Part shown: piece after piece, positions 34,912 through 42,230 of the stretch | How positions within the stretch are numbered: position 1 is the stretch's first letter | Layout: the number at the start of each line of letters is the position of its first letter | NCBI RefSeq assembly: GCF_004119445.1 | Contig: NZ_QICI01000082.1 | Location: forward strand, 1 to 64,000 | Direction: 5' to 3' | DNA from: Chryseobacterium sp. CH21 | GTDB lineage: Bacteria > Bacteroidota > Bacteroidia > Flavobacteriales > Weeksellaceae | Length of the DNA: 64,000 nucleotides | Program-made: the position numbers and the translations under genes | The notes under the pieces: model-generated | Database searches by the model: none | Told to the model about the DNA's origin: nothing | Seen by the model: the letters and a program-made list of their open reading frames with translations, nothing else

Positions 34912-35358
34912 TTATTGAGGGTGTTCTTCTTTTTTTATTTGATTTTTGATGTTTTTGTTGAGGATTTTTATTTTTTGCTTGATTGTTTTCTTTGTTCTTA
35001 TATTTTCAGAGACGAGATAGATTGTATTCAGATCAAAAGTTTTCTCCGGGATGCTGTCTGTAGTTCCACTTTTTTCGTTCATGGTAGGGTATTCCTGGCT
35101 CTCGGGAAAATAGACTCCTTGCAGATAGGTAATACCATTTTTATTTTCTTTATTTAAAGTTATTTCAACATTTCCAGCTAAGAGATATTTTATATCAAGC
35201 TGCGGATTGTCTTTGATCATGATATTGAATCTTTCAGATCTTGCTCCTTGCAATCCTCCCATTGTAAGAGTATGAGTGGCTTCAATCACTTTAAAGTACT
35301 GAGCAGAAGAACAACTGCTGAATAAGAGCAAGAGTAAAATGTAATGAATGGCTTTCAT
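34912..35358 (-). CDS. Putative lipoprotein, unknown function
   Basis: This 148-residue protein has a lipobox near residue 16 (LLLLFSSCSSAQ). The mature part is beta-rich up to about residue 110 (HTLTMGGLQGARSERFNI, then VEITLNKENKNGITYLQGVY) and has a very Lys-rich C-terminal helix (KTIKQKIKILNKNIKNQIKK). No family recognised. It precedes the T9SS cargo gene on the same strand by 70 bases. Confidence 0.75.
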   Translation of the reverse strand: MKAIHYILLLLLFSSCSSAQYFKVIEATHTLTMGGLQGARSERFNIMIKDNPQLDIKYLLAGNVEITLNKENKNGITYLQGVYFPESQEYPTMNEKSGTTDSIPEKTFDLNTIYLVSENIRTKKTIKQKIKILNKNIKNQIKKEEHPQ

Positions 35359-35620
35359 ATCTGTAGTTTCAAAATTATGAAAAGAATATACAAAAAAATG
35401 TCCAAAGTTCTGAAATAACTTTTAAAAGAGTGTTTTTTGAGCAGTATGTTGTATGGATAAATGACTGGTGATTAATAAATATATACTTTATAATTAGAAA
35501 GATTCAAAAAATAAAGTCAAGATGAATTCAAAGAAAAATCAGGAAATGTAGTTCATATTATTTGTTTTTTCCAACAACAAAATTTCATATTGGAATCAGT
35601 AACAGAACAGATTGCTCCGG

Positions 35621-35773
35621 ATGAAGCCCAACAAAAAATTATCCCTTTCCGGGAATCAAGAAACTGGCACAAACAATGAAAAAAGGGATCCGAATTATAA
35701 AACTCCTATAGATTAGCCTCCGGACGAGTGGCAAAAATTCAAAGAATTTTTAAAAGGAATCATCAACTCATAA
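35621..35773 (+). pseudogene. Small gene with an in-frame amber stop (50 codons)
   Basis: From the ATG at 35621 the frame reads MKPNKKLSLSGNQETG and onward to YKTPID, then TAG (35714-35716). It continues in the same frame PPDEWQKFKEFLKGIINS to TAA at 35771. The sense on both sides of the TAG suggests one ancestral small protein of 50 residues. Its 3' end contains GGCAAAAATTCAAAGAATTT, the same string as the second hairpin of the DUF559-associated repeat. I do not recognise a family. Confidence 0.4.
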
Positions 35774-35825
35774 TGCTCTAATGAATAATGTCTCTTCGTC
35801 AGGCTTTAGCCCAAACTTATAAAAC

Positions 35826-35857
35826 AACCTATCCTCCCGTTAATGGGAGGATAGGTT
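35826..35857 (-). terminator. Terminator of the DoxX gene
   Basis: AACCTATCCTCCC pairs perfectly with GGGAGGATAGGTT around six bases; on the minus strand it is followed by GTTTT. The rest of the 35359-35890 gap holds the broken small gene and a GGCTTTAGCCC fragment. Confidence 0.7.
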
Positions 35858-35890
35858 TCAAACATAAGAAAAATAAGAGTTTTATAAATA

Positions 35891-36283
35891 TTAAGCTTCC
35901 CCGTATATCAGCTCAGGAGGGTAAAGTTTTCTGAACATCAGATATGTCACTAAGAGCACGGAAAAAGCAACTATCGCATCCACAGTTGATGGAAACCCAA
36001 GTACCATGATTTTTGAAAAGAAGGCAAACAGAATATCAAAAAACATTCCTGCAAATACCCATTCTTTCAGTCTTAATAATTTATTGGGAAGCAGAAGAAC
36101 AAGCACTCCCAAAATTTTAAAAACACCCAGTATATAAATGAAATGAGGCGGATAACCGAGCTGTTGGGTAATGTCCCATACAACAGGATTTTTTGTCAGT
36201 TCAAAGAAGCCGCTGGCTCCAAACCATAATGACATAAAAATAGTGCCTGCCCAATAGATAATTTTTGTTGTTTTTGTTTTCAT
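35891..36283 (-). CDS. DoxX-family membrane protein
   Basis: This 130-residue protein has four transmembrane segments (about 8-28, 48-66, 72-92 and 98-118), as in DoxX-like proteins (WAGTIFMSLWFGASGFFELT, then YPPHFIYILGVFKILGVLVL). DoxX relatives are linked to thiosulfate or quinone-dependent redox and to oxidative-stress complexes; the role here is unknown. It lies 37 bases after the DUF1223 gene and is probably translated from the same message, under the LytTR-type promoter at 37114-37181. Confidence 0.88.
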   Translation of the reverse strand: MKTKTTKIIYWAGTIFMSLWFGASGFFELTKNPVVWDITQQLGYPPHFIYILGVFKILGVLVLLLPNKLLRLKEWVFAGMFFDILFAFFSKIMVLGFPSTVDAIVAFSVLLVTYLMFRKLYPPELIYGEA

Positions 36284-36320
36284 TGTTGTAATTTTTAATA
36301 TTGATTGAATGGTTAGAATT

Positions 36321-37097
36321 TTATTTAAAAGCTGTTTTTGCTGATCCCGATATCTGCCCGGTTTTTACATTCTGAATAAATGCTATTACTTCCCAGTTCT
36401 CTGGTGAAAAACCTTCCGGAAGTTTGAATGTTGTAGTCCCTTCTTGTTGCTTATTCAATGAAATTGAATTTTGCTGATGAACAATCTGCCAGTGATGGAG
36501 ATGACGTCCTTCATTTTCCCCTTTTCCTACCTGAGTAGAAGAATGTTTTTCAACCAGATTAATGAGAAGCATGTTCTTAGGATCATTAGAAGATGTTTTA
36601 TATGACACATTAATATCCTTTTGAGAAGCAGTTGCCGACAGTTCTATTTTTGTCTTTTTATCAGTAAGTAAAGCCTTCTGAATAGCATTTTTAATGTTAC
36701 TTTCATCAGAACCTACAAATTCCGTCTTTCCATTCACTACCAGCTGTGGAGTATAAACTTGTGAGTTTAGAATATGGCTGTACTCTTGTTGTCGTCGAGA
36801 GTTTTCAGCAGTACTGAATCTGTCTTTCCATCCAAGACGGTTCCAATAGTCTACATGATAGGAGAGAAGGTAAACAGGTTGGTCCTTGTAATCCTTTTCT
36901 ATTTTTCCCATCAGTTCATCTGCCGGAGGACAACTGGAACAGCCTTCTGAAGTGAAAAGCTCCAAGACAGCAAAACCATTGTTCTCATCAGCTAAATGCT
37001 GTGCCGTCTTTTGTTCTTTATTTTGATAAATAAATGCTGAAGTAGCAAATAGTAAAGCCGTGAAAGCACTTACTATGATTAAGTTTTTTAGTATCAT
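36321..37097 (-). CDS. DUF1223 exported thioredoxin-fold protein
   Basis: This 258-residue protein has a signal or anchor segment (about 1-25). The DUF1223 domain starts LELFTSEGCSSCPPADELM (about 45-63) with a CxxC pair and proceeds through VDYWNRLGWKDRFS and YTPQLVVNGKTEFVGS (about 120). The C-terminal part is a beta-sandwich. A redox or thiol-related function in the envelope is likely from the CSSC motif. It is the first gene of an operon with DoxX. Upstream lie a -7 element and a TTCACC-N7-TTGTCC box also found before the haem-binding protein gene at 40683. Confidence 0.9.
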   Translation of the reverse strand: MILKNLIIVSAFTALLFATSAFIYQNKEQKTAQHLADENNGFAVLELFTSEGCSSCPPADELMGKIEKDYKDQPVYLLSYHVDYWNRLGWKDRFSTAENSRRQQEYSHILNSQVYTPQLVVNGKTEFVGSDESNIKNAIQKALLTDKKTKIELSATASQKDINVSYKTSSNDPKNMLLINLVEKHSSTQVGKGENEGRHLHHWQIVHQQNSISLNKQQEGTTTFKLPEGFSPENWEVIAFIQNVKTGQISGSAKTAFK

Positions 37098-37113
37098 TTC
37101 TTTTAATTTGATT

Positions 37114-37181
37114 CAAAAGTAGATACTGTGCGAAGGTAAAAAAATGTAAAAAATGCTCAACCGGACAAATTACAAGGTGAA
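37114..37181 (-). promoter_or_regulatory. DUF1223-DoxX promoter with LytTR-type direct-repeat box
   Basis: On the minus strand TTCACC-N7-TTGTCC (37181-37163) is followed 41 bases later by the -7 element TACTTTTG (37121-37114), then 16 bases to the ATG. The same box, the same -7 octamer and the same 41-base spacing occur at 40774-40707. Direct-repeat boxes upstream of the -35 zone are typical for LytTR-domain activators, and such a regulator is encoded at 37427-38185. Confidence 0.6.
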
Positions 37182-37328
37182 CCCGGAAATTGTGAGGGGA
37201 AGTATTTTAAGGCTGGATGCTGGAAGAAGGATGCTGGAAGTTTTTGGAGTGCAAAAAGGAATTGATGTTTATATTTTTTGATAGTAAAAATATGAGCAAT
37301 GAAGCTTAAAAAATTAAAGCAAAAGAAA

Positions 37329-37350
37329 ACCCTGATCATCTCAATCAGGG
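37329..37350 (-). terminator. Terminator of the two-component operon
   Basis: On the minus strand CCCTGATTGAGATGATCAGGG folds with arms CCCTGAT/ATCAGGG and is followed by TTTTCTTTT. It is 77 bases downstream of the response-regulator stop. Confidence 0.6.
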
Positions 37351-37426
37351 CTATAATGTATTTAAATAAGACTTTTATAGATTATAATGCCTTCAAGTAC
37401 TTCCAGCACCCAGCTTCCTTCCTCCT

Positions 37427-38185
37427 TTATCTATCCTCCAGCCAGGTAAAGAAACTATGCGTCTTTTCTTTATTAATCAAAAGCTTCTCAGGAGTTTCAA
37501 TCGTTAGTTTTACCAGTATTTTACGTTGAAAGTAATGTTCCATTTCCTTAATGGCTTTAAAATTAACAAGATATTGCCGATTGACCCTGAAGAACTGCTT
37601 GTCAGAAACCTGTTCTGCTACCTGTCCCAAAGGCTGGGTAAGAGGAAACTGCTCTTTGGCAAATGTAACAAGATGGGTAATCTCATTATGGATATAAAAA
37701 TAGGCAATATCTTCTGTAGGAATCGTTGTGTATTTTTGATTTTTAAACACTAAAAAACTGCTTTTACCAGAAGGCTGATTCATTTTTTGAATAATAGATT
37801 CCAAGTCCGGGAGATCATTTTTCTGAAAGAATTTTTTAAGTTCATCCACTTTTCGGAGGGCTTCTGCAATATCCTCTTTTGAGAATGGTTTTAAAACATA
37901 ATCAACCCCTTTACTTTTAAAAGCATCAAGCATATACTGATCAAATGCAGTACAGAAAACTACAGGGCAGGTAATTTCCACCGATTTGAAAATTTCAAAC
38001 GAAAGCCCGTCCGAAAGATGGATGTCCATAAAAATAAGATCGGGTTTGATCTCCTGTAAGCCTTCAATACTTGTTTCAATACTGTCATAAACACCCAGTA
38101 TTTTGGAGGCCGGTTTTAAATCTGAGATTAAATTCTGAAGGGATTTTGCAGCCCTGAATTCGTCTTCAATAATGATGATATTCAT
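37427..38185 (-). CDS. LytTR-family response regulator
   Basis: This 252-residue protein has a receiver domain (1-120), with acidic pocket IIEDE at 5-9, phospho-acceptor Asp54 in LIFMDIHL, and Lys in VLKPFSK near 109. A C-terminal LytTR DNA-binding domain (about 150-250) holds FRVNRQYLVNFKAIKEME. It pairs with the histidine kinase gene, overlapping it by 20 bases (38166-38185), so translation is coupled. Its likely targets are the two operons on either side, which share a direct-repeat box. Confidence 0.94.
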   Translation of the reverse strand: MNIIIIEDEFRAAKSLQNLISDLKPASKILGVYDSIETSIEGLQEIKPDLIFMDIHLSDGLSFEIFKSVEITCPVVFCTAFDQYMLDAFKSKGVDYVLKPFSKEDIAEALRKVDELKKFFQKNDLPDLESIIQKMNQPSGKSSFLVFKNQKYTTIPTEDIAYFYIHNEITHLVTFAKEQFPLTQPLGQVAEQVSDKQFFRVNRQYLVNFKAIKEMEHYFQRKILVKLTIETPEKLLINKEKTHSFFTWLEDR

Positions 38186-39179
38186 GAATTAATGGTAGTT
38201 TTATCTGAAATGTTTTTTCGTCTGAATTAATAATAATATCCTTTTCCAACAAGTGCTTGTAACGCATTTTAATATTATCCAATCCCACTCCCAAAGAATC
38301 TTCAGGATTCACTTTTCGCTGTATAGGATTTTCAATCACAATATGATCGTTGGAAGTATAAATTTTAATATGTAATGGTTTACTCTGTGAAACAATATTA
38401 TGTTTGATGCAATTCTCCACCAAAAGCTGAAGCGTAAAAGGAGGAATAAGCGTAGAGCCGATTGCCTTTTCAAGCTGATTGGTAAACATAATTCCGTCGC
38501 CAAAACGGGCTTTCTGAAGAAAAAGATAAGCATCTACTATTTTCATCTCTTCCTGAACACTGATCAGGTCTAATTTTCTGCTTTCGAGCGTAAATCTGTA
38601 AAAATCAGAAAGTTTTACAACAAAATCTACTGTTTCTTCATCACGCGTTTCTGCCATCATTTTTAAAGTATTCAGGCTATTGAACAGAAAATGTGGATTG
38701 ATCTGCTGCTTTAATAATTCATATTGAGCCCCGAGATTATCACTTTTTACCTTTTCCAGTTCAAGCTGTACCTGTTGTCCCGTATAATTATGCTGAAGAA
38801 GGTTCAGAAACATGTAGCACACCAGATTGATTAAGATTCCTCTTACTTCAATCATCAGCATGACCGGACCAAAATTAATATGGGAGAGGATCAGCTGCTG
38901 AATCCATGCCAGGCCAAACATAATCACCATCCCAAAAGCGAGTACCACCATCAATCTTGAATAGGAGATATGCTGTCTTCGTTTTTTCGTGCGGTTAAGC
39001 ATATAAATATTAATGTACCACATAATGACCGAAAATGCTGCCGTAATCCCCGAGTTGACCAAAGCTTCTTTCCAGTCGAACTGATGGGATGCAAGCTGAG
39101 GTACAGATGATAAAACGCCCAGGAAAATGGAGCTTATCCAGATAATGGCTTGTGAGATTTTTATTTTTTGCTGTTGCAT
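38166..39179 (-). CDS. LytS-type sensor histidine kinase
   Basis: This 337-residue protein has four transmembrane segments (about 10-27, 38-60, 75-97 and 102-125) and no extracytoplasmic domain of size. The kinase part is of the His_kinase/YesM-LytS kind: LLKQQINPHFLFNSLNTLKM (about 157-176, phospho-acceptor His in NPHFLFN), then LVENCIKHNI (N-box) and GVGLDNIKMRY (G-box). It senses something in or near the membrane and phosphorylates the overlapping LytTR regulator. The signal is unknown. Confidence 0.94.
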   Translation of the reverse strand: MQQQKIKISQAIIWISSIFLGVLSSVPQLASHQFDWKEALVNSGITAAFSVIMWYINIYMLNRTKKRRQHISYSRLMVVLAFGMVIMFGLAWIQQLILSHINFGPVMLMIEVRGILINLVCYMFLNLLQHNYTGQQVQLELEKVKSDNLGAQYELLKQQINPHFLFNSLNTLKMMAETRDEETVDFVVKLSDFYRFTLESRKLDLISVQEEMKIVDAYLFLQKARFGDGIMFTNQLEKAIGSTLIPPFTLQLLVENCIKHNIVSQSKPLHIKIYTSNDHIVIENPIQRKVNPEDSLGVGLDNIKMRYKHLLEKDIIINSDEKTFQIKLPLIHEYHHY

Positions 39180-39259
39180 GAAATCTGCTGATTTGAAAAG
39201 GTTAAATTAATGCTTTTTATCGATAATATTATGATAAATAGTGAAACGGAAGTTTTTTA

Positions 39260-39703
39260 TTAAGGCCTGCTTACAGGGCGGTAACTCATAAAATAGTGTA
39301 TTCTTTCTTCTTTATCGGGAGAGCTGTTTTGTGGCAGATTATTTTTTATATCATAGGAAACCTTTCCAAGATGATCGGCCTGAACAGTTTCAATACTTAC
39401 CAGTTCTCCGGTGATAGTTCCGCCAATGTATTGAGGATTATCATGATATTTCCAGGTAACTAGTTTCATTACGGCACCAGCTTCAGGTGTTTTACTTTCT
39501 TTGGATAAAGATTCCAATGCTTTCTCATTTCCATATAAAGCCGACATGGTTTCTTTCTTAGGATTTAAAGAATTGGAGATGAATTTCAGATGGCCAGGAT
39601 CAAAAACAATCCTTGAAAGTCCATTATTTGTATCATTATTTTCTTTGCTGCAGGCGGTAAGAGAAATAAGGCTTACCAATAAAAGCAGAATGGTATTTTT
39701 CAT
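39260..39703 (-). CDS. Small lipoprotein coupled to the haem-binding protein
   Basis: This 147-residue protein has a lipobox near residue 18 (LISLTACSKEN). The mature part has no recognised domain; it contains DPGHLKFISNSLNPKKETMS and a closing strand YHDNPQYIGGTITGELVSIE. Its start codon overlaps the stop of the haem-binding protein gene by 4 bases (39700-39703), so the two are translationally coupled and probably act together in the envelope. Confidence 0.82.
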   Translation of the reverse strand: MKNTILLLLVSLISLTACSKENNDTNNGLSRIVFDPGHLKFISNSLNPKKETMSALYGNEKALESLSKESKTPEAGAVMKLVTWKYHDNPQYIGGTITGELVSIETVQADHLGKVSYDIKNNLPQNSSPDKEERIHYFMSYRPVSRP

Positions 39704-40683
39704 TTTTTCTGTAAGTTTTGAATTAATCTTTGGGTATTTACTTTCATAGGAACATCAAACAGATAGCCTGTTTTTTCAGCCAGCTGTCTGTGGCAGGCAA
39801 TGCATGATTCTTTCGCAAATGATGCTGTTTTTCCCGTAGGATGAAGTTCATCTCCTGAGAATTTCGCAAATCCCCAACCTTCAGTATCTTGATATTGTCT
39901 GGAATCCTTTACCATAAACTGTGCATTGATAAATTTCCCGGGTCTGATCTCACCGTTTGGAAGTTCTTCCTGTTTCCATACAGATTTTACCACAATGCTT
40001 CCGTCTGGCCAAGGATGAAAGTTGTCTGTTTCCACTGCTTTTACAGCAATGTCATTCCCATAAATCACACGGATGGAATTATCAAACAACGTACTCATAC
40101 TGATCACTTTCCAGTTTTTGAAATCAGGGCTGTATTGAACTCCGTTCGGTGAAACCGGTAATTTTGAAGAGATGGTGTTAGTGGGAGTTGGAGAGGTAGG
40201 ATATACCTCAGGTGTATTTTGAACTGATGGCTGTACGGAGGATAATGAAAGCGCATATTTTTTGATGGTTTCAATATCTTTCTCTGTAATTTTAGCAGAA
40301 GGATGCAGAAGAGTATATTCATGAAGAGGCATTTTTCCACTTTGCATCATATTCAGAATAGCATACATTTTTCCCTGATGTTCAGCCGGAGATAACTTTT
40401 CCCATTCTGAAAAATTCAGAACTTCTCTAGCTCTTTTGATGTCTTTATTAACGGCCCAGGAAATTGGGGTAATTTTATCATACCAACTCAAATTTTGTTG
40501 ATTGGAATGACAGTTGAAACATGAGTTTTCAAGAATACTGATCACTTCCTTTGGAGCTTCTATTCTTCCTGTAATAGGTTTTCCTTCAAGAGGTCTGCTG
40601 AATAGCTGCAACCCTCCGGAAATTCCTAGTATAGCCAGAAACACTATGGCAATGGGACTTCTTTTTTTCTTTGCGGTGTCCAT
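39700..40683 (-). CDS. Haem-binding/cytochrome P460-like protein with two CxxCH sites
   Basis: This 327-residue protein has an N-terminal membrane anchor (about 10-27) and an N-terminal haem-binding domain with CFNCH (about residues 55-59), followed by SWYDKITPISWAVNKDI. A Pro/Thr linker near 155-172 leads to a P460-type domain, with the second site CIACH at about residues 296-300. Both CxxCH motifs should carry c-type haem outside the cytoplasm. Redox sensing or electron transfer is likely. The promoter is nearly identical in plan to that of the DUF1223 operon. Confidence 0.85.
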   Translation of the reverse strand: MDTAKKKRSPIAIVFLAILGISGGLQLFSRPLEGKPITGRIEAPKEVISILENSCFNCHSNQQNLSWYDKITPISWAVNKDIKRAREVLNFSEWEKLSPAEHQGKMYAILNMMQSGKMPLHEYTLLHPSAKITEKDIETIKKYALSLSSVQPSVQNTPEVYPTSPTPTNTISSKLPVSPNGVQYSPDFKNWKVISMSTLFDNSIRVIYGNDIAVKAVETDNFHPWPDGSIVVKSVWKQEELPNGEIRPGKFINAQFMVKDSRQYQDTEGWGFAKFSGDELHPTGKTASFAKESCIACHRQLAEKTGYLFDVPMKVNTQRLIQNLQKK

Positions 40684-40706
40684 ATGAGTATTGTTTTTTT
40701 ATGATT

Positions 40707-40774
40707 CAAAAGTAAGTGAGTAGTACATGTACTGAAACGAAAAACAAACTGATCTGGACAAATCAAGAGGCGAA
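40707..40774 (-). promoter_or_regulatory. P460-operon promoter with LytTR-type direct-repeat box
   Basis: On the minus strand TTCGCC-N7-TTGTCC (40774-40756), a 41-base gap and TACTTTTG (40714-40707) repeat the plan at 37181-37114, followed by 23 bases to the ATG. A perfect AGTACATGTACT palindrome (40722-40733) lies between box and -7 and is not shared with the other promoter. Confidence 0.6.
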
Positions 40775-40803
40775 TACGGAATTTTTAACCCCGAAAATAC
40801 ACA

Positions 40804-40836
40804 AGAAAAATCCCGATAGCTGCACTACTGGGATTT
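40804..40836 (-). terminator. Terminator of the SDR gene
   Basis: On the minus strand AAATCCC and GGGATTT flank a partly paired interior and are followed by TTCTTG. It is 16 bases downstream of the SDR stop. Confidence 0.55.
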
Positions 40837-40851
40837 GTTGGAATTGATTCC

Positions 40852-41598
40852 TTATAATGTCATACCGCCATCTATCACAATTTCGGTTCCGGTGACATAA
40901 CCGGAGGCTTCACTGTCTGATAAATAAGTAACCAGCTTGGCAACTTCCTCAGCTGTTCCCATTTTCTTTAATGGAATTTGATCTATGAGATAATTTTTAA
41001 TATTTTTCAAAGCTTCTTCATCCAGACCAGCCTTATTCATAATTTCTGTTTTTATAGGACCCGGACTTATCATATTCACTCTGATTTTCCTTGGAGCTAA
41101 TTCTGCTGCTGCTGTTTTTGCAATTGAATTCAATGCGGCTTTGCTTGCCTGATATGCTGAACTGTTAGGTTTATAGGTAGAAGCAACAATAGAAGATAAA
41201 AAGATAACGGAAGCTCCTTCATTCAATAAAGGAATGAATTTGCTTAACGTAAAATAAGCTCCCCTGAAATTAATATCCATCACCTGATCAAAATTTTCTA
41301 CATCCATATTTTCAATAGGTGTCAGAGTTCCTGTAATTCCTGCATTGACAAACAGAATGTCTACCTTTCCAAACTGTTTCTCTACTTCCTTCTTCAGTAA
41401 ATCAATATCATCAAGATTAGCCTGATCTGCAATAAACGGAGTAGCTCCAATCTCCTGAGCTGATTTTTCTACAGCTTCTTTTCGTCTTCCGGTAATCATC
41501 ACGGTTGCCCCTTCTGAAATAAGCTCTTTTGCTGCAGCGAACCCGATTCCACTGTTTCCTCCTGTTACAACAGCTATTTTATTACTTAATTTTTTCAT
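40852..41598 (-). CDS. Short-chain dehydrogenase/reductase (SDR)
   Basis: This 248-residue classical SDR has cofactor loop TGGNSGIGFA (about 13-22), NAG in FVNAGITG (about 86), the catalytic Ser in FLSSIVAS and Tyr/Lys in SAYQASKAA (about 153-161). It has the typical ending YVTGTEIVIDGGMTL. An Arg after the first strand (TGRRKEAV) suggests preference for NADP(H). It lies divergent from an HxlR regulator with an inverted-repeat operator between them, which makes it the probable target of that regulator. The substrate is unknown. Confidence 0.94.
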   Translation of the reverse strand: MKKLSNKIAVVTGGNSGIGFAAAKELISEGATVMITGRRKEAVEKSAQEIGATPFIADQANLDDIDLLKKEVEKQFGKVDILFVNAGITGTLTPIENMDVENFDQVMDINFRGAYFTLSKFIPLLNEGASVIFLSSIVASTYKPNSSAYQASKAALNSIAKTAAAELAPRKIRVNMISPGPIKTEIMNKAGLDEEALKNIKNYLIDQIPLKKMGTAEEVAKLVTYLSDSEASGYVTGTEIVIDGGMTL

Positions 41599-41614
41599 TG
41601 TAAAATTTTTTTGA

Positions 41615-41695
41615 CAAAGTTATTTCAAATTGGTATACTTTTGTTACCAGTGTCACAGAGTATACCAGTATAACGAATGATATCAATTAACTTTG
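41615..41695. promoter_or_regulatory. Divergent SDR/hxlR promoter with inverted-repeat operator
   Basis: TAACTTTG lies on the minus strand at 41622-41615 for the SDR gene and on the plus strand at 41688-41695 for the HxlR gene. Between them, TGGTATACTTT (41631-41641) and AGAGTATACCA (41657-41667) form an inverted repeat matching at 10 of 11 positions. The arms overlap the expected -33 positions of both promoters, as for a repressor site. Confidence 0.6.
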
Positions 41696-41700
41696 CAACT

Positions 41701-42036
41701 ATGGAAAGAGATCAGACAGAAGAACTTAGAGCCCTGCAGGATACCCTTTATTTCATCGGAGGAAAATGGCGCATTCCTGTTATCAACTCACTTTGTAACG
41801 GAAATAGACGTTTCAGAGAAATTGAGCGAAGTATTCCCGGAATCACCACCAGAATGCTTTCAAAAGAATTGAAAGATATGGAACTGAATAAACTGGTAAA
41901 ACGCACCGTTTACCCGGAAACTCCAGTTTTAATAGAATACGAACCCACAGAATATTGTCGCACTTTTGGAAACATCATTATGGAAATGATCCACTGGGGT
42001 AGGGAGCATAGAAGAGTGATTGTAGAGGATAGATAG
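41701..42036 (+). CDS. HxlR-family winged-helix regulator
   Basis: The 111-residue protein is of standard HxlR length, with GGKWRIPVINSLCNGNRRF (about 19-37), the recognition helix ITTRMLSKELKDMELNKLV and wing RTVYPETPVLIEYEPTEYC. The ATG at 41701 is chosen since it follows a -7 element by five bases and removes 8 residues foreign to the family. HxlR proteins sense electrophiles, quinones or thiol stress, in some members through a conserved Cys. The only Cys near the N-terminus is in SLCNGN (about residue 31). Divergent SDR control is likely. Confidence 0.92.
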   Translation: MERDQTEELRALQDTLYFIGGKWRIPVINSLCNGNRRFREIERSIPGITTRMLSKELKDMELNKLVKRTVYPETPVLIEYEPTEYCRTFGNIIMEMIHWGREHRRVIVEDR

Positions 42037-42105
42037 GCGAGAGATGGCAGATGTTAGGTTGCAGGGATTAGGGATGTGCCGACCTGTATGAGTAATTATG
42101 GGCTA

Positions 42106-42161
42106 AATTCCCCTCCTCTGGAGGGGTGTCAAAAATTCAAAGAATTTTTGACGGGGTGGTT
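42106..42161 (+). repeat. Double-hairpin repeat, gene-less copy C
   Basis: AATTCCCCTCCTCTGGAGGG, then the palindrome TCAAAAATTC/GAATTTTTGA, then CGGGGTGGTT. It has the same layout as the ends of the DUF559 gene but no nuclease gene beside it. It lies between the HxlR gene and the convergent isocitrate dehydrogenase gene. Confidence 0.85.
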
Positions 42162-42182
42162 TACTACGCCGATTGTATCTAC

Positions 42183-42209
42183 AAAAAAGCCCCTTAAAAA
42201 AGGAGCTTT
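42183..42209 (-). terminator. Terminator of the isocitrate dehydrogenase gene
   Basis: On the minus strand GCTCCTT and AAGGGGC pair (one G-T pair) around T residues and are followed by six T residues, 22 bases after the stop. Confidence 0.65.
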
Positions 42210-42230
42210 CATTTATATCAAAACGAACAA

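Noticed and set aside
39260..41598. HxlR-SDR pair as part of the LytTR regulon
   Set aside because: The SDR promoter lacks the TTCRCC-N7-TTGTCC box and has its own operator.
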